64,000 bases of DNA. It comes from JANQIV01 sp050117315. Its GTDB lineage: Bacteria > Bacteroidota > Ignavibacteria > Ignavibacteriales > Melioribacteraceae. Shown one piece after another: positions 7,580 to 17,469 of this stretch. A program made the position numbers and the translations under genes. Every line of letters starts with the position of its first letter. Within the stretch, counting starts at the first letter, position 1. Where the stretch lies: positions 1 to 64,000 of the forward strand of contig JASFMY010000004.1 of the NCBI GenBank assembly GCA_050117315.1. Direction: 5' to 3'. Below the pieces are notes generated by a model. It ran no database searches and was not told where the DNA came from. It was given only the letters and a program-made list of their open reading frames with translations.

Positions 7580-9253
7580 CTATTTTTTACTGATCTTTGC
7601 CCAGTTATCTCTTAATGTAACTGTTCTGTTAAATATCTTCTTTTCTTCGGTTGAAAACTTTGAGTCAACACAAAAATAACCGAGTCTTTCAAATTGGTAG
7701 TATTCGCCAACTTTGGCTTCAGTTAAACTTTGTTCAATTTTAGCGTTTTCTTTTATCTCCAAGGAATTTGGATTTAGGAATTCTAGAAAACCCTTCTCTT
7801 TGTCAGCATTTGGATTTTCTACATTGAATAACCTATCGTATAATCTAACCTCTGCTTCCGCGCAATGATTTGAAGAAACCCAGTGTAGAGTCGATTTAAC
7901 TTTTTTATTACTTGTTCCGCCGCTTTTTGTCTCGGGATCGTAAGTGCAGTGCAGTTCAATAATTTCTCCGTTTTCGTCTCTGATTACATTTTCACATTTT
8001 ATTATGTATGCATATTTTAATCTTACTTCTCGGCCGGGCGCTAAACGGAAAAACTTCTTTGGTGGGTCTTCCATAAAATCATCTTTCTCAATATAGATTT
8101 CTCTAGAAAATGCTAGCTTTCTTTTTCCTTCACTTTCATCTTCAGGGTTATTAACAGCATCAAGTTCTTCTACTGTATTTTCCGGGAAATTTGTAATTAC
8201 TACTTTTAACGGGTTCAAAACCGTAAATCTTCTTAAAGCGCGTTTATTTAAATCATTTCTTGCGCTGTATTCGAGTAATGCTACGTCTATTACGTTTTCC
8301 CTTTTAGCTACTCCAATTTCATTGGCAAAATTTCTGATTGATTCGGGCGAATATCCCCTGCGTCGGTGAGCTGAAATAGTAGGCATACGCGGATCATCCC
8401 AACCGTCAACATAGCCTTCGTTAACAAGTTTGAGTAGTTTGCGTTTGCTCATTACGGTATAGTTTAGGTTTCTCCTTGCAAATTCTATTTGCTGCGGATG
8501 ATAAATACCAATGTTCTCTAGAAACCAGTCGTAAAGCGGGCGGTGGTTTTCAAATTCAAGCGTACAGATAGAGTGTGTAACTCCTTCAATAGAATCAGAC
8601 TGCCCGTGAGCCCAATCGTACATCGGGTAGATGCACCATTTGTCCCCTGTACGGTGATGGTGTTCGTGGCGGATACGAAACATAATCGGGTCGCGCATAT
8701 TCATGTTTGAAGAAGCCATATCTATCTTTGCTCGCAGAACATGTTCTCCGTCTTTGAATTCACCGTTTTTCATTTTCTCAAAAAGCTCAAGATTTTCTTC
8801 AATCGTTCTGTTTCTGTAAGGACTTTCTTTGCCTGGCTCTGTTAACACTCCGCGCATTTCTTTAATTTCATCAATGGTGCAAGAATCAACATAAGCCAAT
8901 CCTTTTTTGATTAATATAACGGCATATTCATAGAGTTTGTCAAAATAGTCGGATGCAAAATAAATTCTATCCTCGGGATCAAAGCCGAGCCATTTAACAT
9001 CGTTTGTTATTGAATCCACATATTCCTGTTCTTCTTTGGTCGGGTTAGTGTCGTCAAATCTTAAGTTGCATTTGCCGTTGTATTTTTCCGCTAATCCGAA
9101 GTTTAAGCAAATAGATGTAGCATGCCCGATATGTAAATAACCGTTTGGCTCAGGGGGAAAGCGTGTGCAAACCCTGCCTTCAAATTTGTTGGTTTTTAAA
9201 TCTTCGTCAATTATTTCTTCAATGAAATTTTTTGATTTTTCTGTCCTTTCCAT
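7580..9253 (-). CDS. glnS: glutaminyl-tRNA synthetase, 557 aa
   Basis: It charges tRNA-Gln with glutamine in the cytosol. The class I signature is clear: HIGHATSI at about residues 41-48 (HIGH), YDWAHGQSDSIEGVTHS in the specificity region, and MSKRKLLKLV as the KMSKS loop at about 268-277, then the GlnRS beta-barrel anticodon-binding part to the end. Length matches bacterial GlnRS (about 550). The gene follows gltX with only 3 bp between, so the two form an operon. Its presence indicates direct charging of tRNA-Gln rather than only the transamidation route. Confidence 0.96.
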   Translation of the reverse strand: MERTEKSKNFIEEIIDEDLKTNKFEGRVCTRFPPEPNGYLHIGHATSICLNFGLAEKYNGKCNLRFDDTNPTKEEQEYVDSITNDVKWLGFDPEDRIYFASDYFDKLYEYAVILIKKGLAYVDSCTIDEIKEMRGVLTEPGKESPYRNRTIEENLELFEKMKNGEFKDGEHVLRAKIDMASSNMNMRDPIMFRIRHEHHHRTGDKWCIYPMYDWAHGQSDSIEGVTHSICTLEFENHRPLYDWFLENIGIYHPQQIEFARRNLNYTVMSKRKLLKLVNEGYVDGWDDPRMPTISAHRRRGYSPESIRNFANEIGVAKRENVIDVALLEYSARNDLNKRALRRFTVLNPLKVVITNFPENTVEELDAVNNPEDESEGKRKLAFSREIYIEKDDFMEDPPKKFFRLAPGREVRLKYAYIIKCENVIRDENGEIIELHCTYDPETKSGGTSNKKVKSTLHWVSSNHCAEAEVRLYDRLFNVENPNADKEKGFLEFLNPNSLEIKENAKIEQSLTEAKVGEYYQFERLGYFCVDSKFSTEEKKIFNRTVTLRDNWAKISKK

Positions 9254-9256
9254 TTT

Positions 9257-10717
9257 TTATTCTGCTTTTATTTTTTCTATTGCTGTTTTTATTCTATTTA
9301 ATATTTGCTCTTTTCCGATTATATCAAGTATATCATAAACATGCGGACCGCCTCCGACCCCGGATACTGCTAGTCTTAACGGTAACATAAGTTTTCCCAT
9401 TCCTATTTCCAGTTCTTCCAATGTCTGTTTCAAAATAGTTTCATAATCTTCTTTTGTAGGATTTTCCAATTGTTCGTATTTATCTAAAAGTATTTGCAGG
9501 TACTTGTTTGATTCCGGTTTCCATCTTTTTGAAATTGTTTTCTGATCGTACTCTTTGGGGGGAGCAAAAAAATATGAAGCCGTATCGATAATATCTTTTA
9601 CAAAAATTATTCGTTCTTTCATTACTTCAACAATTTTCAGCAGCATATTATCTTTACTGGAAAACTCTTTGTACTCAGAATTTTCTAAAAGAATTTTTAG
9701 TTCATTTACTATTTCGGAATTGTTTTTGTTTCTTAAATGTTCCCCGTTTAGCCAATTTAGTTTTTCAACATTGAATACTGCACCGGACTTATTAACGCGT
9801 TCTAACAAGAAGCTGTTTATTAGGTCTTCCAACTCATAAAATTCTTTATCGTCTCCGGCATTCCAGCCTAAGAGAGCCACAAAGTTTACCAGAGCTTCTT
9901 TTAAATATCCTTTTGCTTTATAGTCTTCAACCGCAACATCGCCCTGGCGTTTGCTTAATTTTGATTTATCGGGATTAAGAAGAAGAGGAAGGTGGGCAAA
10001 TTCAGGCAATTCCCACTTCAGAAAGTTATACAGTAAAACATGTTTTGGGGTTGATGAAAGCCACTCTTCGCCGCGAATAACGTGAGTTATTTTCATTAAA
10101 TGATCGTCAACAACATTTGCCAGATGGTATGTCGGGTATCCGTCGCCTTTAATAAGAATTTGATCGTCAACAATATCGCTTGTAAATTCAACTTTACCGC
10201 GCACTATATCATTAACGTGTATTTTCTCACCGAGAGGTACATTTAATCTGATTACATGCTTCTCTCCGGCTTCAAGCTTAGCGGTTATTTCTTCTTTAGA
10301 TAAATTCAGGCAGTGCTTATCATATTTAGCCTGTTCCTTTTTTGCATGTTGTTCTTCTCTTAGTTTTTGAATTCTCTCCGGTGTGCAGAAACAATAGTAA
10401 GCTTTACCTTCTTCAATTAGTTGATCGGCATATTTATTATAAATTTCCAGTCTTTGAGATTGGTAATAAGGCCCGTAATCACCTTCTTTATCCGGTCCTT
10501 CATCGTAAATTAGGCCTGTCCATTTTATAGTTTCTATTAAATTATCAACGGCTCCTTCAACGTACCTGTTGCGGTCTGTGTCTTCAATTCTTAAAATAAA
10601 TTTACCGTTGTTTTTCTTTACAAACAGGTAATTGTACAATGCAGTTCTCAGACCTCCCACATGCAAATAACCGGTTGGGCTTGGGGCAAATCTTACTCTT
10701 GGTGTTTCGTTAATCAT
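9257..10717 (-). CDS. gltX: glutamyl-tRNA synthetase, 486 aa
   Basis: It ligates glutamate to tRNA-Glu. The N-terminal class I motif FAPSPTGYLHVGG (about residues 8-20) and the KMSKS-type KLSKRQGD (about 250) are both present, with the usual helical anticodon-binding C-terminal domain ending at residue 486, a normal bacterial length. The ATG at 10717 is chosen because GGAGA lies just upstream; a longer TTG-started frame overlaps this site. It is the first gene of a two-gene operon with glnS, an arrangement of two related enzymes of the same subclass. Confidence 0.96.
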   Translation of the reverse strand: MINETPRVRFAPSPTGYLHVGGLRTALYNYLFVKKNNGKFILRIEDTDRNRYVEGAVDNLIETIKWTGLIYDEGPDKEGDYGPYYQSQRLEIYNKYADQLIEEGKAYYCFCTPERIQKLREEQHAKKEQAKYDKHCLNLSKEEITAKLEAGEKHVIRLNVPLGEKIHVNDIVRGKVEFTSDIVDDQILIKGDGYPTYHLANVVDDHLMKITHVIRGEEWLSSTPKHVLLYNFLKWELPEFAHLPLLLNPDKSKLSKRQGDVAVEDYKAKGYLKEALVNFVALLGWNAGDDKEFYELEDLINSFLLERVNKSGAVFNVEKLNWLNGEHLRNKNNSEIVNELKILLENSEYKEFSSKDNMLLKIVEVMKERIIFVKDIIDTASYFFAPPKEYDQKTISKRWKPESNKYLQILLDKYEQLENPTKEDYETILKQTLEELEIGMGKLMLPLRLAVSGVGGGPHVYDILDIIGKEQILNRIKTAIEKIKAE

Positions 10718-10803
10718 AATTCTCCGGCACAAATTTTTTAGATTACAAATATACTTATTTCTATTAAAGAATTAATAGGAAGGAGTAGATAAGGTAAATA
10801 AAT

Positions 10804-13176
10804 TTACTGATTTACATAATATTTTACTTTTTCAATAAATTCTTTGCTGTCAATAGGTTTAGGGATATAATCCGTTGCCCCCGCATCAAGGCATTTTTCA
10901 CGGTCGCCTTTCATGGCGAATGCAGTTAGCGCAATTATTGGTGTATCTTTATATTCCGGTAATTGTCTTATTTTTTCTGTGGCTTCAAATCCGTTCATTA
11001 TAGGCATTTGCATATCCATAAGTATTAAATTGAAGTTTTCCTTTTTGACTAGGTTATATGCCTCTTCACCGTTTTCAACAACAACAACATTTGTAAAACC
11101 ATTTTTTTTCAAAAGCCTGGTAACTATTATCTGCGAATGTTTATAATCTTCAGCCAGGAGTATTTTTATTTCGCTTGATTTTTCTTCAACTTCTTCAACA
11201 GGGGTGGGAGTCTCGTAACGGTTTATCATAGCACTTATTGTTTCCTGCAGGTCCTCAAAATTAGTGCTTCTTTTATCAAGCAGGTATTCAAACATACCGT
11301 CAACTTTCATTAAATCTTCCCTGTAGTTTTCTTTGCCGGTATAAATAATAATTGGAAGTTTAGCAAATCTTTGTTCGGATTTTATCAGCTGAATAAGTTC
11401 AAACCCGTTGATATCCGGCATATCAAGGTCGATGATTGCTAAATCTATCTCTTTGTTTTTAATAAGGCTCATTACGTTTTTAGAATAGTTTTCAGCAAGT
11501 GCATTAAAACCTGCTGTTTCAATTGCCTGTTTAACTAAGTTTAGAGTAGGCAGGTCATCGTCAACGCAGAGTACGGTTGAATTTTTTCTTAATTTATAGC
11601 TTGTTAAAACTTCTACAAGGTAGTTGTAATTTATAGGCTTAACAAAGTATTCAACTGCACCCATCATAAAAGCTTTTTGTTCTTCAATTTCAACCGCACA
11701 TACAATAACCGGAATGTTTTTGCTTCTCGGGTTATCGTGAATTTTTTTCAGCAGTTCCAGTCCGTTTATATGAGGCAATTCAATATCCAAAATTACAGCC
11801 AGGAACTGTTCTTTACCGAGCAGTCTCATAGTCTGTTCTTCAGTGTTTACAATAGTCGGTTCATAACCCCATTTATTTAAATAGTTACTTAGTAATTTTG
11901 AAGTTGCAAAATCATCTTCAACTACCAGTATTTTATTATTTTCAATAGTTGGTTGAGGAATTTGAGTTTTAACTTCTTCTATAGTTGAAGCTCCGTTATT
12001 TACTATGCTGGTATCTGCAGCAAGCGTTATCTTTACAACAGTTCCCTTCTTTGTAGATTGGTCAATGAAGATGGAACCATTAAGAGCTTCAATATATTTT
12101 TTAACGAGTGTTATAGATAGTCCGGTAATATTTGAATCTTTTATTTCATCAATCTTAGAAATTGTAAAAGGATCGAAAAACTTATTCTGAACTTCAAAAG
12201 GAATAGATTTGCCGTTGCTGTCTATTATAATCTCAATTTTGTTTTTGTAAGCATTCAGGTTAAATGAGATAGTGCCTTTTTTAGTAAGTTTTGTTAAGAC
12301 CGTTATAAGGTTGTTCAAAACATATCTAATCTTCAAGTCGTCAATTGTAATGGAATTAGGGAACTGACTCCCGATATTTACTTTGTATTCAATTTTGTTG
12401 TTGTCGTTTTTGTTTTTGAATATCTGGGCAATTTCCTGAACCAATGATTTCAAATTAACTTCTCTTTTTTCAAATGATATTTTTCCGCCTTCTATCTTTG
12501 CAAGTTCGGAAAGATCATTAATGGTCATCAATAAACTTTGTGAGTTCCTTTTTATCGTATTGACATATTCGGATTGAGAAGAAGTTAAGTTGTCTTCAGC
12601 TAATATTGAAGTAAAACCGATAATGCTGTTGGTAGGTGTACGCAGTTCGGAAGCAATGTCGGATACAACAGTGTGAAAAGGGGTTTCGGAAATAACAAGG
12701 TTACCGTCCCGTGCATTACTCCACAATTCCATAACAGTGTTTAAGAAGTCGGAAATTTTTTTCAGCGCTTCGGAATCTCTCTGCGCAAAGGTTGATTTAT
12801 TTGCAATTTTTAGAAAACCGTTTGTTTCATTGTTGATTTTAAATTTCACGCATGTTTCATAAACTACATATTCGGAAATCTGTAATTCACAGTTGGTATC
12901 GCTGTTAACGCCAAATTGATTTGTATCATTATTGAGCAGCCTACATGTGGAGCATTTAAATTTAGCTCCCTGCATGTAATGTTTTTTTGCAGAATTGGAT
13001 TTTCCCAATACTATCAAATCATTATTGTCAATTCTGAATAAAACAATAGCCAGAAATTCAAATTCGCTAACTAAGAAATTACATATTTCATTTGGAAAGT
13101 TATCGGAACCCTTTATAGCTTTCCTGGTTATATCGTTTATCTTTTCAATCGCTTCTAAATTAGTACCGTGTAACAT
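10804..13176 (-). CDS. histidine-kinase-derived scaffold with three receiver domains
   Basis: The 790-residue cytosolic protein has an N-terminal GAF-like part (1-150, with Cys residues at about 75-78 and 95), a HisKA/HATPase region (about 165-395), then three receiver domains (about 415-530, 540-655, 670-790). The H-box reads ASELRTP with Ser176 where the phospho-accepting His belongs. The ATPase N-box has Val293 in place of Asn, and the glycine boxes read DSNGKSIP and GLSITL, so the kinase core looks inactive. The receivers keep their Asp residues (464, 583, 721); the third is fully canonical (MDMQMP, ALTA, PKP). The first lacks the Thr/Ser. Likely a phospho-accepting hub fed by another kinase. 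Confidence 0.85.
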   Translation of the reverse strand: MLHGTNLEAIEKINDITRKAIKGSDNFPNEICNFLVSEFEFLAIVLFRIDNNDLIVLGKSNSAKKHYMQGAKFKCSTCRLLNNDTNQFGVNSDTNCELQISEYVVYETCVKFKINNETNGFLKIANKSTFAQRDSEALKKISDFLNTVMELWSNARDGNLVISETPFHTVVSDIASELRTPTNSIIGFTSILAEDNLTSSQSEYVNTIKRNSQSLLMTINDLSELAKIEGGKISFEKREVNLKSLVQEIAQIFKNKNDNNKIEYKVNIGSQFPNSITIDDLKIRYVLNNLITVLTKLTKKGTISFNLNAYKNKIEIIIDSNGKSIPFEVQNKFFDPFTISKIDEIKDSNITGLSITLVKKYIEALNGSIFIDQSTKKGTVVKITLAADTSIVNNGASTIEEVKTQIPQPTIENNKILVVEDDFATSKLLSNYLNKWGYEPTIVNTEEQTMRLLGKEQFLAVILDIELPHINGLELLKKIHDNPRSKNIPVIVCAVEIEEQKAFMMGAVEYFVKPINYNYLVEVLTSYKLRKNSTVLCVDDDLPTLNLVKQAIETAGFNALAENYSKNVMSLIKNKEIDLAIIDLDMPDINGFELIQLIKSEQRFAKLPIIIYTGKENYREDLMKVDGMFEYLLDKRSTNFEDLQETISAMINRYETPTPVEEVEEKSSEIKILLAEDYKHSQIIVTRLLKKNGFTNVVVVENGEEAYNLVKKENFNLILMDMQMPIMNGFEATEKIRQLPEYKDTPIIALTAFAMKGDREKCLDAGATDYIPKPIDSKEFIEKVKYYVNQ

Positions 13177-13301
13177 ATTATCAGTTAATTTTAATTATTG
13201 CTTAAAAATAAATAAAAATTAAGTGAATATAAACAAAAGATAATACAAGAAATATTCTTACCAGAATAATTCTTATAATCGGATAAGAATGACGGGAGTT
13301 A

Positions 13302-13334
13302 AATTAAAAAAAGGGCTGTAATTTACAGCCCTTA
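13302..13334 (-). terminator. terminator of the tig-clpP transcript
   Basis: On the minus strand TAAGGGCTGTAA pairs with TTACAGCCCTT and runs into TTTTTTTAATTT just after the clpP stop. It is a strong intrinsic terminator that separates clpP from the receiver-domain gene. Confidence 0.9.
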
Positions 13335-13349
13335 AATAAAATCTGCTGG

Positions 13350-13976
13350 TTATTCTTCTTTTTTATCTAAAGGTTCTCTTTTAACTAAAACACTGTCTAT
13401 TAATTTATAGTTTTTAGCTTCATCGGCAGTTAAGAAATAGTCCCTGTCACAATCTTTGGTTATTTGTTCAAGACTTTTACCGGTATGTTCAGACAAAATT
13501 TTGTAAAGTGTTTCACGGGTTTTAAGCATTTCTTTGGTATGGATTTCAATATCGGTAGTTTGGCCCTGTAGTCCGCCAATCCACGGTTGATGAATCATAA
13601 TCTTGGAATGGGGAAGTGCGAAACGTTTTTCTTCATGGCCGCCAGCTAATAATATTGCTGCCATACTTGCTGCAAGTCCAACACAAATAGTATGAACATT
13701 TGCTTTTATGTATTTCATTGTATCATAAATAGCCAGACCGGCGGAAACACTGCCGCCCGGGGAATTTATGTACAGCTTTATATCTTTATCCGGATCTTCA
13801 GCTTCTAAGAATAGAAGTTGAGCAATTGTTAAACTTGCTACATTATCGTCAACAGCGGTTCCCAAAAAAATAATTCTTTCACGTAGCAGACGTGAGTAAA
13901 TATCCATTCCGCGTTCACCGCGTCCGGTTTGTTCAATTACATAGGGAACCAATTGGTTATAAATCTCAGGTTTCAT
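13350..13976 (-). CDS. clpP: ATP-dependent Clp protease proteolytic subunit, 208 aa
   Basis: It is the barrel-forming serine protease of the Clp machine, which degrades proteins fed by ClpX or ClpA. The catalytic Ser104 lies in GLAASMAA, His129 in MIHQPW, and an Asp in the downstream TKDCDRDYFL region completes the triad. The PGGSVSAGLAIYDTM oxyanion segment is present. Length is normal. It lies directly after tig (stop and start adjacent), the common tig-clpP order; clpX is not next to it here, since the minus strand downstream holds a terminator. Confidence 0.96.
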   Translation of the reverse strand: MKPEIYNQLVPYVIEQTGRGERGMDIYSRLLRERIIFLGTAVDDNVASLTIAQLLFLEAEDPDKDIKLYINSPGGSVSAGLAIYDTMKYIKANVHTICVGLAASMAAILLAGGHEEKRFALPHSKIMIHQPWIGGLQGQTTDIEIHTKEMLKTRETLYKILSEHTGKSLEQITKDCDRDYFLTADEAKNYKLIDSVLVKREPLDKKEE

Positions 13977-15275
13977 TTATTTACCTTCCTTTGATTCTTT
14001 CATTTTTTCTTCAGCGTCAATTTCTTTTACAGTATTGTTTTCTTTCAAGAATTTCATCACCTTTTCTTCCAGCAGTGACGATTTTCTATTCGAATCATTA
14101 TAAAACTTTTTAAGCTTCTCAACGGATATGCCTGTTTTCTCAGCTTCTTTTTTTGCCAGTTCTTCTATTTCAGAGTCTTCAACTTTTAGATTTTCTTTTT
14201 CCGAAATATTTTCCAAAATAATCTGCCATTTTGCGTTCCATTCTGCCCGTGTCTTTAATTCTTCTCTAACTGTATTTTCATTAAAGTTTTGGGTCCTTCT
14301 TTGTTTGGCTTGTTCCTTCTCTGCATTGACTAATCTATCAAGCAGTAATTCGACATACCCCGGTGGAGGGGTGAAGTCATTATTTTCTACTACTTTGGCC
14401 AATAAACTGTTTGTGAAAATATTTTCGGACTGACTGCTGTAATAATTTTCAAAATTTCCTTTTATAAGATTTTTCAGTTCGTCAAGTGTAGTTGCTTTAT
14501 CCTTTGATAGTTTTTTACACAAATCTTCCGTTACCTCTGGATAAGCAATTTTTTCCACCTTTTTAATTTCAGCCGTATAAATGAATTCTTCTTTATGAAC
14601 TTCTTCGCCGTGTTTGTGTTCATCAGTAAAAGTAAAGGTAAAACTTTCACCGACTTTTTTATTAACAGCCTTTTCTTTAATGTTAGCACTTACTCTTTCA
14701 TCATTTAAGTCTATTCTCATATTCTCACTGCGTGAACCGACTATCGGTGTATTATTTTCGTCAACTCTTTGAAGATCAACGGTAACTATATAGTCATTTG
14801 ATTCAACGGTTCCAGCTTCTTCAAAAGTTGAGTTTTGCTTGAGCAAATAGTCAACTTCTTTTTCAATATCTTCTTCTTTTACATTAAAGATCGGTTTCTC
14901 AATTTCAATGCCTTTGTAGTCCTTTAATTCTAAAGACGGTTTTATTTCATACTTAACTTTAAATCCCAGTTTTTCATTAATAACAAAGTCAATATCTGTT
15001 AGAGAAGGGGTTGAGATAGGATTAAGGTTTTCCTGGTCAACAGCTTCCCAGAACTTCTTCTGAGCAATTGATTCACTTGCTTTGTACTCAATTGCTTCTC
15101 CGTATTGTTTCTTTAAGATTGGGAGAGGTACTTTTCCTTTTCTAAAGCCAGGTAATGATAAGTTTTTTCTTTCTTCTTTGTAGGCGTTTTCAATGTCAGA
15201 TTTTATTTCTTCGTACGTCAGATTTATTTCTACTTCGTGCTCACTATCTGAAACAACATTTACTTTTATTTCCAA
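13977..15275 (-). CDS. tig: trigger factor, 432 aa
   Basis: It is the ribosome-bound chaperone. The N-terminal ribosome-binding signature GFRKGKVPLPILKKQYG (about residues 43-59) is clear, followed by a PPIase-like middle domain (about 150-235, with divergent FKBP residues) and a helical C-terminal chaperone domain. An acidic/basic tail rich in Lys and Glu ends the protein. It is the first gene of the tig-clpP operon, with tRNA-Leu(TAG) just upstream on the same strand. Confidence 0.95.
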   Translation of the reverse strand: MEIKVNVVSDSEHEVEINLTYEEIKSDIENAYKEERKNLSLPGFRKGKVPLPILKKQYGEAIEYKASESIAQKKFWEAVDQENLNPISTPSLTDIDFVINEKLGFKVKYEIKPSLELKDYKGIEIEKPIFNVKEEDIEKEVDYLLKQNSTFEEAGTVESNDYIVTVDLQRVDENNTPIVGSRSENMRIDLNDERVSANIKEKAVNKKVGESFTFTFTDEHKHGEEVHKEEFIYTAEIKKVEKIAYPEVTEDLCKKLSKDKATTLDELKNLIKGNFENYYSSQSENIFTNSLLAKVVENNDFTPPPGYVELLLDRLVNAEKEQAKQRRTQNFNENTVREELKTRAEWNAKWQIILENISEKENLKVEDSEIEELAKKEAEKTGISVEKLKKFYNDSNRKSSLLEEKVMKFLKENNTVKEIDAEEKMKESKEGK

Positions 15276-15305
15276 TATTTCCTCTATATGTTAATTTTGT
15301 TAGCG

Positions 15306-15390
15306 TGGTACGGGAAGGGGGAGTCGAACCCCCACACCCGAAGGTACTAGATCCTAAGTCTAGCGCGTCTGCCAATTCCGCCATCCCCGC
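15306..15390 (-). tRNA. tRNA-Leu(TAG)
   Basis: Class II tRNA with acceptor GCGGGGA/TTCCCGT, discriminator A and an encoded CCA end (15306-15308). The anticodon loop CTTAGGA gives TAG (codon CUA), with a long variable arm and T-loop GGTTCGACTCC. Without CCA it covers 15309-15390. Unlike tRNA-Leu(CAA) in this window, its CCA is encoded. Confidence 0.95.
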
Positions 15391-15562
15391 ATAAATTAAA
15401 ACGTCAAACTTAATCTATATCGAAATAAAAATCAATATCAATTATTTTTTGAAGAAAGAATTATTATTTTTTTTGTGACAATAACTTATAAGCCAATAAT
15501 ATTTATAAATTAGTTATATTACAAACTTAATATGAAATCAAAAACAATAAAATTCACACCGG

Positions 15563-17458
15563 ATGGATAATTTTATCGGCAAAATAATTGAAAACTACCA
15601 GATGGTTTCCATTATTGGAAAAGGAGGTATGGGCGTAGTATACCTAGCACAAGATCTAAGGCTTGATAGGAAGGTTGCTGTTAAAATTTTAAGTTCGCAT
15701 ATAATTGATGACCCGCGATTTGTGGAAAGGTTCAAAAGAGAAGCTAAAAACCAGGCTCAATTATCCCATGCAAATATAGTTACTGTTTATGGGTTTATTG
15801 AATTTGAAGGTCTTCTAGGGATTGTTATGGAATATGTTGAGGGGGACGGAATAGATAGTTTAATCCACAAACAGGGACGTCTGCATATCTACGATTGTGT
15901 TTATATTTTAAAACAGATTCTCCGCGGTGTCGGTTATGCTCATTCCAAAGGTTTTGTGCATAGGGATATTAAGCCTTCTAATATTTTGGTTAACAAAGAA
16001 GGTATTGCTAAAATTGTAGATTTCGGAATTTCCAAATCGCTTTTTGAGAAGGGGGTTACTAAAACGGGAGCAAAGATTGGGACTGTATACTACATGAGTC
16101 CCGAACAAATAAAATCAGAAGGGGTAACTCATAGGAGTGATATTTATTCAATCGGTTGCACGTTTTATGAAATGGTCTGCGGGCATCCACCTTTTGACTC
16201 TGAAAATGAATTTGATGTGATGGAAGGGCATCTAAAAAAAAGTTTCCCGAAACTTACCCAGGAAGCTCCCGGTATTCCTGATGCAATTGATAAAATAATT
16301 TTCCTCGCTTTGGCAAAAGATCCCAATCAAAGGTTTCATAACTGCGGTGAATTCCTGGATGCGGTAAATAGTGTGGATAAACAATTAACAAAAATTCAAA
16401 CAACTTTTCCCAGGAAGAAAAAAAGTACAAACACGACCAAGTTTTTTTCAATACTTGCTTTTACAGGCTTTGTTGTTGTATTGATAGCATTGTCTTACTT
16501 TGTTTACAGCCAGGTGCGGGAACTGCTGAACAGCAATAAACTTGAAGACTTAAAAAAATATAGTGTACAGACTTTATTCGAGGATGATAGTTTTTCTTCA
16601 TTTAATATCGTAGATAAACTTGAAAGCGGCACCGCAAATAAATTAAACGCTGTAAAATTTATAGATGATCGATACGGTTTTGTGCTTGGGGATTCCGGTA
16701 CTGTTTTAACAACAACCAACAGCGGTGAGAACTGGAACAGTATTCTGATTGATACGGTCAATGCTTTACACGACGGATATTTTTTCCCGAACGGTAAATC
16801 GATCATAATAGGTGACAATTCCGCTTTTTATTACAGTGAAAATTTCTTTAACGATTTTAGGATTTTGAGTTTGAACGGTGATTTCACTCTTTTAAAAATA
16901 TATTTTGTAAATAATTCAGTAGGTTTTGTGTTAGGTAATAAAGGCTTGATTCTAAAGACAATTGACGGCGGGATTTCGTGGGTGAAAGTTCAATCTAATA
17001 TAAATAAACTTTTATACGATGTTGACTTTTATGACGAAAATAACGGTTACATTGTAGGCTGGCAGGGTACAATCCTTAGAACTACAGATCAAGGAGACAC
17101 ATGGGAAGTTGTTCCGAGTTTTACAAGGAAATATTTAAAGTCTATTGCTTTTAATGAAGATAACAAAGGTGTTATTGTAGGAGGTGCAGGTGAAATCTAT
17201 ATTTCCAACGATAAAGGAAATACGTGGTATAAAGATCAATTGCAAAACGTTGGCGGGCTTCAGAAAGTAGACTTTTTAACCGATGATATAATGCTTGTGC
17301 TTTCCAGCAAAGGAAATTTAATAGTCTCCGAAGATTCCGGAGCAAACTGGAAACTGCTTGAAAATAATTATTACACGAATCTTTTGGACTTCACTCAAAC
17401 TATAACCGACCAGATTTTTGTAGTGGGAGTTAACGGTATAATTCTAAAAATTCACTGA
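15563..17458 (+). CDS. membrane Ser/Thr kinase with Ycf48-like sensor domain
   Basis: The N-terminal Hanks-type kinase (about 10-270) has GKGGMGVVYLA (P-loop), Lys41 in VAVKIL, HRDIKPSN (133-140) and DFG (Asp153), all intact, so it should be active. A single membrane span lies at about 294-316. The outer part (about 340-631) is made of repeats such as GFVLGDSGTVLTTTNSGENW and IVGWQGTILRTTDQGDTW, typical of Ycf48/BNR beta-propellers. The layout parallels PknB-type sensor kinases but with a propeller instead of PASTA repeats. murA follows 11 bp downstream in an apparent operon, so a link with peptidoglycan synthesis is plausible but inferred. Confidence 0.9.
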   Translation: MDNFIGKIIENYQMVSIIGKGGMGVVYLAQDLRLDRKVAVKILSSHIIDDPRFVERFKREAKNQAQLSHANIVTVYGFIEFEGLLGIVMEYVEGDGIDSLIHKQGRLHIYDCVYILKQILRGVGYAHSKGFVHRDIKPSNILVNKEGIAKIVDFGISKSLFEKGVTKTGAKIGTVYYMSPEQIKSEGVTHRSDIYSIGCTFYEMVCGHPPFDSENEFDVMEGHLKKSFPKLTQEAPGIPDAIDKIIFLALAKDPNQRFHNCGEFLDAVNSVDKQLTKIQTTFPRKKKSTNTTKFFSILAFTGFVVVLIALSYFVYSQVRELLNSNKLEDLKKYSVQTLFEDDSFSSFNIVDKLESGTANKLNAVKFIDDRYGFVLGDSGTVLTTTNSGENWNSILIDTVNALHDGYFFPNGKSIIIGDNSAFYYSENFFNDFRILSLNGDFTLLKIYFVNNSVGFVLGNKGLILKTIDGGISWVKVQSNINKLLYDVDFYDENNGYIVGWQGTILRTTDQGDTWEVVPSFTRKYLKSIAFNEDNKGVIVGGAGEIYISNDKGNTWYKDQLQNVGGLQKVDFLTDDIMLVLSSKGNLIVSEDSGANWKLLENNYYTNLLDFTQTITDQIFVVGVNGIILKIH

Positions 17459-17469
17459 CCGGGGTATAA

